Positions 50,119 through 61,107 of a DNA stretch of 64,000 bases are shown piece by piece. The translations under genes were made by a program, and so were the position numbers. The notes below the pieces were generated by a model. The model was not told where the DNA came from and did not search any database. It saw only the letters and a program-made list of their open reading frames with translations. Numbering within the stretch: position 1 is the stretch's first letter; every line of letters starts with the position of its first letter. This stretch comes from Morchella semilibera (taxonomy: Eukaryota > Ascomycota > Pezizomycetes > Pezizales > Morchellaceae). The stretch lies in NCBI GenBank assembly GCA_009192285.1, contig CM018610.1:544751-608750 (forward strand). Direction: 5' to 3'.

Positions 50119-53100
50119 GGTTGGCTGTGTCTATGCAACGTGTGAATGCTATAACTGTAGGCCAATCTTTACGTATACTCTGAGGTTGTTGTTAACTTGT
50201 TGGTGAATCCGCAAGAAAAGCCGATAGTGCACAGCTTGGGTAAGCATCAGTAATATTTAACAATTATTTTTTGATATGTACTTTACATGATAGTCAGCGT
50301 ATAATATAAGTTTGGATATACTCATTGGGCTTACGCCCCTATTTCTATTTGGGAATTTTCTGCAGATTAGTAGGGACGGTGATCGACAATATGAGCTTGT
50401 TTATGTGAAAGAGGAACAGAGAGAAAAATTCGAAAGTCCCAATCTCGATATATTAGCCTGTATATGTAGGTACATGTATGTATTTACTTTATGCAATGTC
50501 ACAGTTCACTGCAGCTAATAATTCTCTGGTTTGGGAAGGGTGCGGAGATGCGGCCGAGCGGAGATCCGGATTGGGTTCCGAGCTGGAGTCCCATGGGGGG
50601 GGGGTAAAGTGGGTTGGGGTTGGGGTATGCAGTTCTTGGGTGGTGGGTTTTTCTTTTTTTTTTTTAGGGAGGGGATCGGAGTGGGTGGGAGGGGGTGGGA
50701 GAGAATCGTGAGGTCTTGCGTGCTGTACCTAATCCTCTTACTCATACTCAGTAGGGGTTTGATTTTTTTGGGGGGAGGGGGGAGTGCAGTGTGGTGTTAT
50801 TGGACATTCTCGAATGCAGCACATCACGATTCAAATAGCTAATCTTGCAAAATTAAAGTCCCAAAGATACGATGACTCCATAGCTGTATGTATTTAATTA
50901 TAATTACTGGCCAAAGAAGAATCGGAAAAAAATCATTTCACATTCCAAGTCATATGTACTCTACCTAGCTAGTTCCAGCTCGGACATTGTGAATAAATAA
51001 CATATGTATGTGGGTATCTCTCTCTATCTAGAGCGAGTTGACAGCTCGTATCCCACCGGCCAGACCATATCACCGGGACGGCCACCGACGTAAAATAAAA
51101 TACAGTCTCGACCAACCAGATACAGATACACATATCAGTATCAGCATCAGTGTCCGTGTATGCTGCATTTATGCACGGTGGTCGATCGACCTCCCTGTGC
51201 AGCAGCAGCAGCATGTCTGGATGGATAATTATTTACACACACATAACTATGTGGCCCTATGTCGGTCGTTACCGAACCAACCACTGGCACGACAAGTGCT
51301 CACGTTACTATGGATAAATTGACCATGCGTAATAAAACATGTATGTAGGTACTCTTCTCTACCTATGTTGGAGAGAATTCAGGGTGAACCTGGGAGGCGG
51401 GGTGCGCCAGGCGTAAGGCGTTATGTTATTGAGAGGGAAAAAGTTTGGGTTTTGATGGGATAGGTAGATGGGAGGGATGGGTGGGATGGAGTGGGGGAGG
51501 GGGTTCGAGTTTTTAAATTTAGTTATCGTGATTGATTAATTATGGGGACTGGAGTACATGTAGATTACAACTCTTCTCACTGATACGTACCTGATGTACG
51601 TCTGGAATGTAGGGACGTAGAGTACGTAGATCTATACATATAATAGAGTACGTAGTGTAAGGCGGATGGATCACTACGTATACGTATACGTAGTGTAGAG
51701 TGAGGTATTGCACTTCCGGAATCGACATCGAGACATCGAAATATACCTGCTCTGTCTGTCCTGTCCTGTCCTGTCTAATAATTCCCTCCCGTCAGACAGA
51801 CATTCAACACTCCAGCGAGTCTTCATCCTCTCGACATGCGAATGAAACAGAGAGGACCACAGTCAGATATCCGATCCACACCCCACCACCTGTCGCTTGC
51901 AGAAGGTCCGACACCGAAGTGAGACCTCTGCAATGGTTGGGTCTCCGGCTGGTTCTGTTGTTTGGTTGGTTGGAGGTGAGGGGAAAGCACAAGCAAGCAA
52001 GCATAGGAAACTAACACTGATCACATCACCTCTACTCTAGTTCTCGGCGGAGGCAGCAGACGGGGAAAAAAAAAAAAAAAAAAAAAAAAAGAGTAACAAC
52101 ACCACCATAATGATCCTGGCTGCAGTTCTGCTTGTGAAGAATTGAAAATGGGGGGGGCGTCATACATACATACAACGGCTTGAAGGAATACCTGTCATTT
52201 CTGCCCTCTGGTGAGGCGCGTGGTAAATATTCTATTCTAGCTACTCAAAATACTTACACATACTCTCCTCTGCGAAGAGTAGGTATAGACATACATACGT
52301 GCTACATACCTGTGAGCTTTTCTGCCCGGCGTCAAGAGGAATTGCACATTTTTTTTTACCTCTCTTTTCCTTTTGCAGCTCGCAGTCCGAGAGTTGAGTT
52401 GGATTTTTTAGACTTACGCACATACGGGGGGTGATCCGTTCTCTTTGCAAAGACCAACGCTCGCGCAATACGTACACTGATGGTACTAGCCAGAGAGAGA
52501 AAAGGTCAGATAGTGCCCCTGATGAGCACCCGATTCCCGTGCTGAAGATTTACATACCTGATGATGTGTGATCGCTTACTATACCTCACTAGCTATACGG
52601 CTAGACCAATATCGTGAGAAGGGGAGAAATTCAGATCACTGATCATGGATAACTAAGTAGCTAACGGGATAAAGGAGAATTATCTTCTCTGTTATGATTA
52701 TCATCGTAATACATGTTGGTCTCATTTTTCGTCCGATGTCACAACAGCCGGCTGAGCAAGTTGACAGCCCAGCGCTTGCCTTAGTTGACGTAGGGAAATA
52801 TTTCGAAATAGAAATAAATATGCGTGCTTTACCGAAGGAAGCTTCCATCCCAATTCCACCGTCCGGGTTCTGTCTGCTGTATGTATTGTATGTATGGTAT
52901 GGTATGGTATGGGTATGTATGCCACCAGCGCTTCGAGTGCACGCAGAAGAGCGAAATCACGAGTTTTTTTTTTTCTTTTCGTCTGATATATTTGCGGGGA
53001 TTGACTACATGTACCTACTATCAGTCTTCTCCTGTCTATAGGTACTCTATTGTACCGGTCCGGTGGTGGTGGAGCACACCAGCCAGGGTCTCGACTGGCC

Positions 53101-53843
53101 ACCCGAACCGGGCGCTTAGAGGAGGGAAGAAAGGGAGGGTACATGTAGGGCCCAACCCATGCACGGCACGAGCAGGGTCTGGGGGGCCTCGTTGCCGCTG
53201 TTCCAATCGTTGCGTCTTCGCGATGGATGGCATGGCCCAAGCTTGCAAATTCAAAAAGGTCATTTCCGGAATGGCCGCGTTGGGTGGATGCAATGATTGG
53301 GCGGGCGGATTGGTTTGGGGAGGGGGGGGGTTCTCATTGTGGCTAGGGTCGTGGGAACGCAGGGGAAGGAAGTCCTAATGTTCGCTTCCCCCGTCAAGCC
53401 TCTCGCTTGGGGGATGCTTACTGACATGGGGGGGGGGGGGGGACCTTAGAGAAGGGAAGACTGTGTGGGTGGGATCGAGGGGGGAGGAGGAGGAGGAGGA
53501 GGAGGGAGGAGGCACACACTACACACTCTAGGCAAGAATCTGCAGGCACTCACGGGCCAGGAGCAATATGAATAAGAACTGGCATCCCCCCGTCACCCGT
53601 GATATAGACAGTGAAGGGAGAAAAAAAAACCTACATACTCAACTCCAACTAGCTAGTGGCCTGGAAGAAAAAAGGGAAGAGATATATGTGCAGGATAGGA
53701 CATGCTCTGAGAGCTATCCAACAAGGAAACACCACCCTCCCCAATCACAGCTAACACGCCCCCAATCATCCGGATACTGCAGCAGTCCTAAGGGCCCCGT
53801 GTAGCTTGCTGGAGCTCACAACTATTTATAAAAACTTACGAAG
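50119..53843. other. 3.7 kb intergenic, homopolymer rich
   Basis: No gene is recognised. It contains A25 at 52066-52090, a G run at 53428-53442, (GGA)n at about 53481-53505, GTATG-type repeats at 52880-52915, and TACATGTA at 50471, 51555, 53006 and 53140. The GA/CT-rich DNA just before 53844 is the likely promoter and leader of the ferric reductase gene. Confidence 0.5.
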
Positions 53844-56012
53844 ATGTCATTACCCCTCCGGCCCGGCGATGTACTCAACCCAAACCTCTACAATAATTCA
53901 GATATCGAGGTGATATTCTATCAGCGCAGAAAAGCACTACCATGGACCTCGGCAGGGCAGCATGCTATGGCATTCGTGTATTTCGCAATAGCGTTGCTGA
54001 TACTATTCGGCCTGCTTAATATTCACGACATACTCTTGGACCGCCGTAGGCTGTCGTATACTTACGCCAATCATCGGCATCACGAGCAATATCTGCTTTC
54101 GCAGGAGAGGTCAACATTCGATCGCCTCTTGCTTCATCTGAGATCATTTGGATACACCCGTAGTCCATGGAAAAGAATAGGTACCACCAGTTTCGGCCTC
54201 GGAATCCTTATCTTGCTTGGGTTCCTGTACCCGAGTCTGTATGTCTTCACACAACACCCATACTATGAACTAGAGCCTCGTTTTGGGCCTCCTCCGCTTG
54301 CAGGAAGAGGAGGCATGACCGCATTGGCAATGACACCATTCGTCCTCATGCTCGGCATGAAGAGTAATCTCATCAGCGTCATCACCGGCGTAGGGCACGA
54401 GAAGCTCAATGTTCTGCACCGCTGGCTTGGGTATTTCCTTGGTTTCTTCAGTCTTGTGCATGCCGTCCCCTTCATTGTGGAACCTCTGCGTAACGGGGGC
54501 CCCGATACACTCGCAGCCCTCTTCCGTAATCATATCGTCTATTGGAACGGGGTGGCTGCATTACTGTGTGTTCTCTTCCTTTGCTTCGGAAGTCTACCAT
54601 TTATTCGGAAGTGGTGCTATGAGGGCTGGGTACACCTGCACATCTTCTGTGGAGTATTCTATATCGCGATGCTCTTCTGGCACTGTGCAAACATGCTCAC
54701 GTCATGGGATTTTCTGTATGCCACAGTCGCGATCTGGGCCTCACACCTCCTGTTCCGTTTCTCAATGCGCACAAATTGGTTCATCACACGCAAGTTCTTT
54801 GGCGGTGATACTGCGCGCTTCACGGCGTTGACGAATGATGGTGTTAAGGTGACCGTTTCGACGAGGATGAAGTGGAGGGCTGGGCAGCATATTTTCTTGA
54901 GGATGCCGGGGATCAGCTTTTATGATAATCACCCCTTTACGGTGAGTAGTGTGATGAGCGATGAGCCAGCTGCAGACAATGATGGGTATAATGATTTGGT
55001 GCTGGTATTTAAACCTCATCAGGGGTTCACTCGAAAGGCGTTCAACATCTCGAGGAGTATGCCGGACGCCACATTTACGGCGTATCTGGATGGGCCATAT
55101 GGGGGGTTATCGAGGAAGCTGGAGGCGTTTGAGACGGTACTGATGATTGCGGGAGGATCGGGGATCACGCCGATTGTGGCACATTTGCAGCACTTGGTGC
55201 AGAAGATCAAGAAGGGGGAGGCACTAACGCGGGATATTCGAATTGTGTGGACGGTCAAGCACTTTGGTAGGTGTCAGTGATTGGTCTGTCGTGGGTGAGT
55301 GTAAGTGGGCTAACAACACGCAGAATCACTCGAGTGGTTCAAAGACGAGATCTCAGCCGCCGCCCGCGCCCTCCCCCGCAACATGCTCCTCTGCCAGTAC
55401 TACGCTACCCAGGAGACGCCAGTCGAGCTTCCCAAGCATGCCGTCTCGGCCACTCGTGAATGGCCCACTACCCCCATCACCCCCTCATATCGCAAGCCGC
55501 CTCCAGCACTGCTCCGCCCACCAACTGCAAATTCGATAGACATTGAGGAGCGCCCCTTTGGCTGGGGCTTTGGCATGGAGAAAGAGATGCATCCCATGAG
55601 CGGCAGTACCGTCGAACCCGAGAGCAGCACCACTGACAGCAGCGGCGCAAGCCCAATCTTCAAGTTCCCACCCAGCCCGCGGATGATGCAGCGGTCGAGT
55701 GTCCCGCAGAGACTATCCGGGATTAGTGCAGGGAACAGGATGTCCGGGGTTAGTACAGGGAATGAACCGAGAACGCCGACAGCGCTGCCACCGTTGGGAG
55801 ACGAGGTTTTGCTAGAGTTTGGGAGGCCACCGTTGAAGGATGGGTTAGGGCCGTGGAGCAGCACGTTTGGTAAGAGGACGTGTGTGTATGTGTGTGGACC
55901 CGAGCAGATGAAGGTAGATGTCGCCAATGCAGTTGCGAAGATGCAGCCGGATATTTGGGCGTGTGAGGAACGTGAGGAGGTTTATCTACATTCAGAGACA
56001 TTTGGGTGGTAG
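53844..56012 (+). CDS. Ferric/cupric reductase-type flavocytochrome (FRE family)
   Basis: Two exons, 53844-55266 and 55324-56012, join to 2112 nt (703 aa). Several membrane segments precede the ferric reductase core. Two bis-histidine pairs spaced 14 residues apart (H192/H206 in LHRWLGYFLGFFSLVHAV and H266/H280 in HIFCGVFYIAMLFWH) ligate two hemes. An FAD-binding HPFTVSS motif, GPYGG, and an NADPH-binding GGSGITPI follow. Electrons pass from cytosolic NADPH through FAD and heme to extracellular Fe3+ or Cu2+. No N-terminal signal peptide is obvious. The cytoplasmic tail has a long Pro/Ser-rich insertion (exon 2) between the NADPH motif and the terminal CGPEQMKVDV segment, a common variation in filamentous fungi. 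No permease or multicopper oxidase partner is nearby. Confidence 0.93.
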
Positions 56013-56719
56013 AGGGACCAGGACATTCAGAATTCGACTTTATAGACGCTATATAGATGTTTTCACCACTTCTACATCTTCATTATACGACGTTCACTAC
56101 TTACAAATACTTCTTCTTTTCTTGGATAGCTATGGCTACGGTTATCGCAGCGCGATGGCCGTAATTTATTCTTTCGTTTCCTAAGTATGTGTCTAGTTCT
56201 GTATTGTAATATTTCTCCTTCCAATGTTTTTTTCTTGTTTATGATTTTATTACGAGATGTCGATATCCCCCCCACACCATTGAACATATAATCTCACCAA
56301 TCTGTATAAATGAATTCCTCTTTTACTTATTTTTTTTTTATTTTCTTTGTGGCTTTTCGTGTGTATTTACTTTTTTTCTTCATTCCTCTTTTCCTTGTGT
56401 CTTAGCTGCTGCAAGCGCACTGGATGTATTTATAAACAGGGTTCGAGTTCGGGGGCGCAAAACATGGGCTGGAATTTTTTAAGGTATGCTGGTTGATTTA
56501 ATCGATGAATTGATTTGATTTGAGGTTATTGGGTTTTTAAATTTTATGAAAATTACCACCCAAGTGTGATTGTGATTGCGTATTGGGTTTGATTAGAGAG
56601 CCAACAGTAGAGAAACAGGGCATCACCTTCCTGATTGATTGAGATTTATATTGGTACCACTCTAAATACCATCCCAGAGAGTTGTTGGTTCTTATTTGTT
56701 TTGTACCCAACGTTCCGCA

Positions 56720-56752
<33 letters not shown>
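56720..56752. repeat. (CA)n microsatellite
   Basis: About sixteen CA units without interruption, in the 3' flank of the ferric reductase gene. Confidence 0.9.
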
Positions 56753-56753
<1 letters not shown>

Positions 56754-57531
56754 ATACATAATACATGTATAGTACATACGCACCTTAGATAACCGAGCTC
56801 GAGGGTACCCTTCGGTACCTGCTTAAATTCATTTTATCTTTTCAATACCGAGCTAGGCAAGTGAATATCTACTACCCGTTGTGAATTTACCTCACGTCCG
56901 AACGAAACGGGATATTTATTCCCGGTGGGGTGATACGGGAGCCCGGGGGGAGAAAACGTGTACCACGCACCCGCATGTATTCTTGCACATAGCTGCAACT
57001 AGGCCACTCCTCCCTTCCTACACACGTAATTCTGTGTGGACCTTGGCTTGCTTTTTGTGGCTATATTTGTAACCAGCTTGCAATTGGGGTATTGAAAGTG
57101 CAGCTCTAGATCTTCTGATTTCGTGTTGGATGCGAACTGGTTGGGTCGGGTGAGTAAGAGGGATATATTCTATGTAGCATACCACCCCGACCTTTGATTT
57201 GGAGAGAGATATGTAGGTGTAGTTATTGTGGTTGTGGAGAGTTGTGGGGGGGGGGGGGCGCCTATTAATAGCAATAAGCTTTTATACATGTACTCTAAAT
57301 GAAAGAGCACCTCCACCAAAAGTGCAGAGTGGCTGTGCAAGGAAGGATCGAGTAAACCTGGACACAGAGATCAATGGCCATGAATAGCAGGTTATATACC
57401 AGGCCCATAGCTGGTACTTACATACTAGGGGTTACCACAAATCCTCTCTCTACTTTATGTAGTTATGGGGGCCTTCAGCCCCCCCCCCCCCGGCCTTCCT
57501 CCGCTCCTCCCCCAATTCCCACCCATTGCCC

Positions 57532-57682
57532 TGCAGGCCTGTGATATACGTATTCCGGGCCGCTATGATACCTGGCTGTGGGGGCAAGGTAACCCGCCAG
57601 ATGGACCCATTACCATGCAGGCCTGTGATATATACGTGTTCAGGGTTGCTATGGTACCTGGCTGCAGGCAGGGTAACGCGCC
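57532..57682. repeat. Direct repeat, two copies of about 67 bp
   Basis: TGCAGGCCTGTGATATACG...GGTAACCCGCC (57532-57598) is repeated as TGCAGGCCTGTGATATATACG...GGTAACGCGCC (57616-57682), offset by 84 bp, with roughly 85 % identity. Poly(C) lies just upstream. Possibly the edge of a longer decayed tandem array. Confidence 0.7.
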
Positions 57683-58437
57683 AAAGCGGGCGCAAATGGA
57701 TGTAATCTAGTACATAGTAGATAATCCTCTAGTCGGAGCATTCATGTAGGTACTCTCCATGCCGCATAATGACGTTCGATCACAGCTTGATTGTTCCCGC
57801 ATCATATCATATCAATATGGCATGGCATGGCATGGAATATTGGCATCTATCCCGACAATCATATCAGTACGTACAGCTGTGGCACAGTACATACAAAGTA
57901 CATATACATGACGGGCCGAGTGATGCCACATGAGTACAGCTTAGACAGCTAACGCATTCTAAAAAAATCCAGCAGCAGCACAGGTGCATATAATTAAAGT
58001 TCGGAGATTTAACGTACCCTCCACACAGTGCACCCCCCACTCCCACCCTCCCCAAACATACGCATAAAATAGATGGGACTGGTTGTGCCTGATCGATCTT
58101 CATGCATGATGGGTGGTGAAACGGCAGTCAAACAGCCGTGGCCAATTTAGTGGTACTAAAGACTCACCGAGAGACTTGTGTGGTTGCTGTGATTGGTGGT
58201 GGGCGGTAATGGTGGTGTCTTGGAGGGCTTATGCGGAACCGGGGAATTAAACGATAGAGGGAGGAGGAGGGTCCTAGGAGATAAGCATATAACTATAAGA
58301 TTACTACTAAAGTAGCTGCCCCTCCATAATACCCCACTCAATGATACACGGTGCGTCTCATATTGGGAGATGACTGGTGGGGTGGGGATCACCATTCAAA
58401 ATGCACGCCGGCAAAAAAACAAAAGATTACATTAAAC

Positions 58438-58516
58438 AACCCCACGTGGGGCTCGAACCCGCAACATTCAGATATCAGGATAGAAGTCTGACGCGCTAGC
58501 ATTGCACCAGCAGGGC
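58438..58516 (-). tRNA. tRNA-Arg (anticodon UCU) with a 7 nt intron
   Basis: The minus strand folds as a cloverleaf. Acceptor GCCCUGC pairs with GUGGGGU using G-U pairs; D stem GUGC/GCGC; anticodon stem UCAGA/UCUGA; T arm GCGGG-UUCGAGC-CCCAC with one C-A mismatch. The 14 nt anticodon loop is explained by loop CUUCUAA with UCCUGAU inserted after position 37, the usual place for a tRNA intron. Anticodon UCU is at 58482-58484 on the plus strand. A TTTT terminator follows on the minus strand. Three weak pairs leave some chance that it is a young pseudogene. Confidence 0.8.
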
Positions 58517-60284
58517 CGCTACCGTGCCAGGGTGCGGTCGCGGCGGATTCGTTAGTACAGGGCGGGAGGGAATTGTTACTACTAAGTACATTGGATTACA
58601 ATCCACAAAATGATGTTTCGTGATGTTTCTCCATATGCCCAGAATGCTGTCTCGGAGGTTTTTTCAGTCTAGGCCGATATGGCGCGTTTGGGGCGCCGCT
58701 CCGGTGGTGTGAAAATTCCAAAATTCGAAGCTTTGCCAAGATCGTTGGTGTTGTTTGCTGGCATGCGCAGGTGTTTTGAACAAGCTGTTTCATAGTAATA
58801 GAAACATGATTGAGATTCGAGGTACTGATCCTACTAACATATATATAGCGAGCTCATAGGGTTTTCGTTTCCCTCAATCTGTTATAGATTCCATAAAATT
58901 ACCGAGGGAAAAGAAACAGTATGGGTTTTGCATACGTACTAGCCGCCGTGCACTGTTACTACTAGCCCATACATGCCCTTTAGGAAATATGTACTTTACG
59001 AGAGGCCAAGAAAGTTGAAGTTTTTAAGACTTTAAACATTTTGGGGTGTTTGAGGATATTGGGCCGTAGACCCGGGTTCTTCAGAGCGGACAGCCCTAAG
59101 CCCGCGGCTGGGCCTAGGAGTACATGTAGCTATAGCAATGGTACAAACAGGAGTTCCAGAAACAGCATCACTATAATTAATAACATATTTACTACCCTTT
59201 TAGTTGTAATAGTATTTCTTTACGTCTGGAGGTTTTCGACAATTAGACTTGAGTACATGTCTATCATTCTTAATAGTTTTAATGATAGCTATAGTTTTAT
59301 GATTTTAGGTTATATTCTGACTAACCGTTAGAGTACCCAATCCATCAGGAATTACGAACGGGGTACTACCCTATTCATAGTGAAAGCTCAGATTAAAAAA
59401 TCCAAGCATATTTTAATTCTTTATCCCTAATAATATCCTACAATATCATATTAGTGGAATGTTTACTGGGGGTTCGGACTTTGGGACTCACGGTAAAAAT
59501 GCTGATCCAAACCCTATTCAGTCCACCTTCCGAGCCGCTCTCTACAAACTATCAAAGTAAATCGGGAAATGAATCGTGCAAGTAAATGAATCAAATGTGA
59601 CATATCATAAGGCATCAAATAACGATGGGGAAACGAATCAGTAAATGAATCTTAAGTTCATTCTGTCACTTAAGTTCACACATTTCCCATCTAGATTCTC
59701 GGGAAGAACAAAAATGTTGATCTTGATGAGAGTTGAACTCTCACTATCTTGAATCTTTAGCCTAGATCTTATCACCTCCGCCAATACTTCAGATACTAAC
59801 ATTTAAGAAAAAGTAGTAAGAAAGGATTATTAATTGATAATGGATCAGTAAATGAATCAAGTAAGGAAATCAAGTAAATGGATCAATTAAATGAATCAAA
59901 GTTTTTATTGCAATTAACGTCCCCCGAAAACGAATCACTTGATTCATTTCCAGAGCTGGTAGTGGCTCATGTTGGATTAGATACAGGTCTTAACTACTTA
60001 ATGTATGACAAAAGATATTTTCATCAGGTGTAGCCCACTAGCTAAGTAGTATCCTCATGTAATATCGGGCTTTATTACTTGTTTGGGCTTATCGGATCTA
60101 GTTGATGGGCCTGTCAGATAATGGCAGGCCGGGCATATGATCATCCTGAGCCCGGGCTGGCCCGTTCGTGGTCATGGCAATACTTTTGAGACTGATATTC
60201 TCTCTGTCAGACTCATGACACCTGATATAGATATGGGCAATAAGAGACAAAGCTCACCGGAAACAACAATCAGTAGTGCCGCGC
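58517..60284. other. AT-rich intergenic DNA with a tRNA-like remnant
   Basis: No protein gene is supported. GTAAATGAATCA-type words recur between 59550 and 59950. A tRNA-like segment lies at about 59715-59790. TACATGTA occurs at 59121. Confidence 0.45.
59715..59790 (-). pseudogene. tRNA-like remnant (A and B boxes)
   Basis: The minus strand has an A-box-like TGGCGGAGGTG, then a B-box/T arm TGAGAGTTCAACTCTCA with a perfect 5 bp stem. An intermediate ATCT-AGGCUAA-AGAT hairpin resembles a Ser/Leu-type anticodon arm, but U33 is missing and the acceptor does not pair. Most likely a dead tRNA or a SINE-like fragment. Confidence 0.35.
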
Positions 60285-60675
60285 CTAGTGTTGGGCACGA
60301 GCCTGTTCGAGACGAGCCTGGCCTAAAGCTCGAGCTGGCCCGGATTGTGGGAAGAAAGGCTCGATATGTTCGGGCTCCGGGATATAGCTCGAGCTTAGGC
60401 TCGAGCTCTCAGAGATGTAGCTAAAGATAGTCATATCGATATATATTTCATTTTCAGGCCTGCAGGTGAATCTCAGAGGGTCTATCCTTGCTATATTTAC
60501 AATTTTGCCAGTATCGACCCGCCCATTACTAATAGGTTAGATCGCTCGACCCTTAGCTCGAGCTTTTTCTATATCAGCTCGAGCTGGCTTGGGCTCGTGG
60601 AGAGGAGAGTTCGAGGTGTCCGAGCCTAAAACTCGAGCCTAAAGCTCGAATTAGCTCGGCTTGTGCCCAACACTA
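60285..60675. mobile_element. hAT-like non-autonomous element, 391 bp
   Basis: Terminal inverted repeats TAGTGTTGGGCACGAGCC (left) and TAGTGTTGGGCACAAGCC (from the right). They are flanked by the perfect 8 bp direct repeat TGCCGCGC at 60277-60284 and 60676-60683, the target duplication size of hAT elements. The interior has no transposase but is filled with GCTCGAGC and related words in both orientations, like the subterminal transposase-binding repeats of hAT elements. Confidence 0.85.
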
Positions 60676-61107
60676 TGCCGCGCTGATACTACTTTTGGCG
60701 CTACTCTCCATCTCCTATTATGTACCCCCGAGCTCTTGTCCCAGTCTTTTCTCGCGTCACAGGGGCTTGGAAGATTGTCACTCGTGAAACCTACTGAATT
60801 TTGACCAGCACCCCGTGAGTACGTGGTACTTTACAAGCAGAACATACAAGTTGAGGCGTATCTGAAAGATCTCAAGGGAAAGATCACCTCTGTGGGGTGG
60901 ATATGGCTATCATACATTTCTCGTGCGCGATTTTGAGAGCTAGGACCGAGGATGCCCGAACCAGTTCCAGAGTTAATTAGTGATCTATATAAGAATCTTT
61001 GGCATCTGCAGCTGAGGCACTGGGTACTTCAACTAAAAGAAAGGTTCGTTACGGACGCTATGTACAGCCCAACAACCCTCCACGGTAAGGTTAAGAACCC
61101 GTCATAA
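60676..61107 (+). pseudogene. Decayed open frame beside the hAT-like insertion
   Basis: One frame runs 144 codons with only two internal stops (TGA at 60802 and 60934). Its second half looks protein-like (EYVVLYKQNIQVEAYLKDL; later PELISDLYKNLWHLQL). I do not recognise the family. The hAT-like element abuts its 5' side, so the insertion may have hit an already decaying gene. Confidence 0.35.

Larger units (their letters stand above)
56013..58437. other. Intergenic with microsatellite and direct repeats
   Basis: No gene is recognised. Features are a (CA)n run at 56720-56752, a G run at 57246-57258, a C run at 57479-57491, direct repeats at 57532-57682, and (CATGG)n near 57820-57836. TACATGTA occurs at 56762 and 57285. 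Confidence 0.5.

Noticed and set aside
59041-59331. AT-rich frame resembling a mitochondrial insertion
   Set aside because: Hydrophobic composition follows from AT-rich DNA; no mitochondrial protein or rRNA match could be recognised.
60137-60424. 95-codon frame near the hAT-like element
   Set aside because: Its second half is the translated terminal and subterminal repeats of the element itself.
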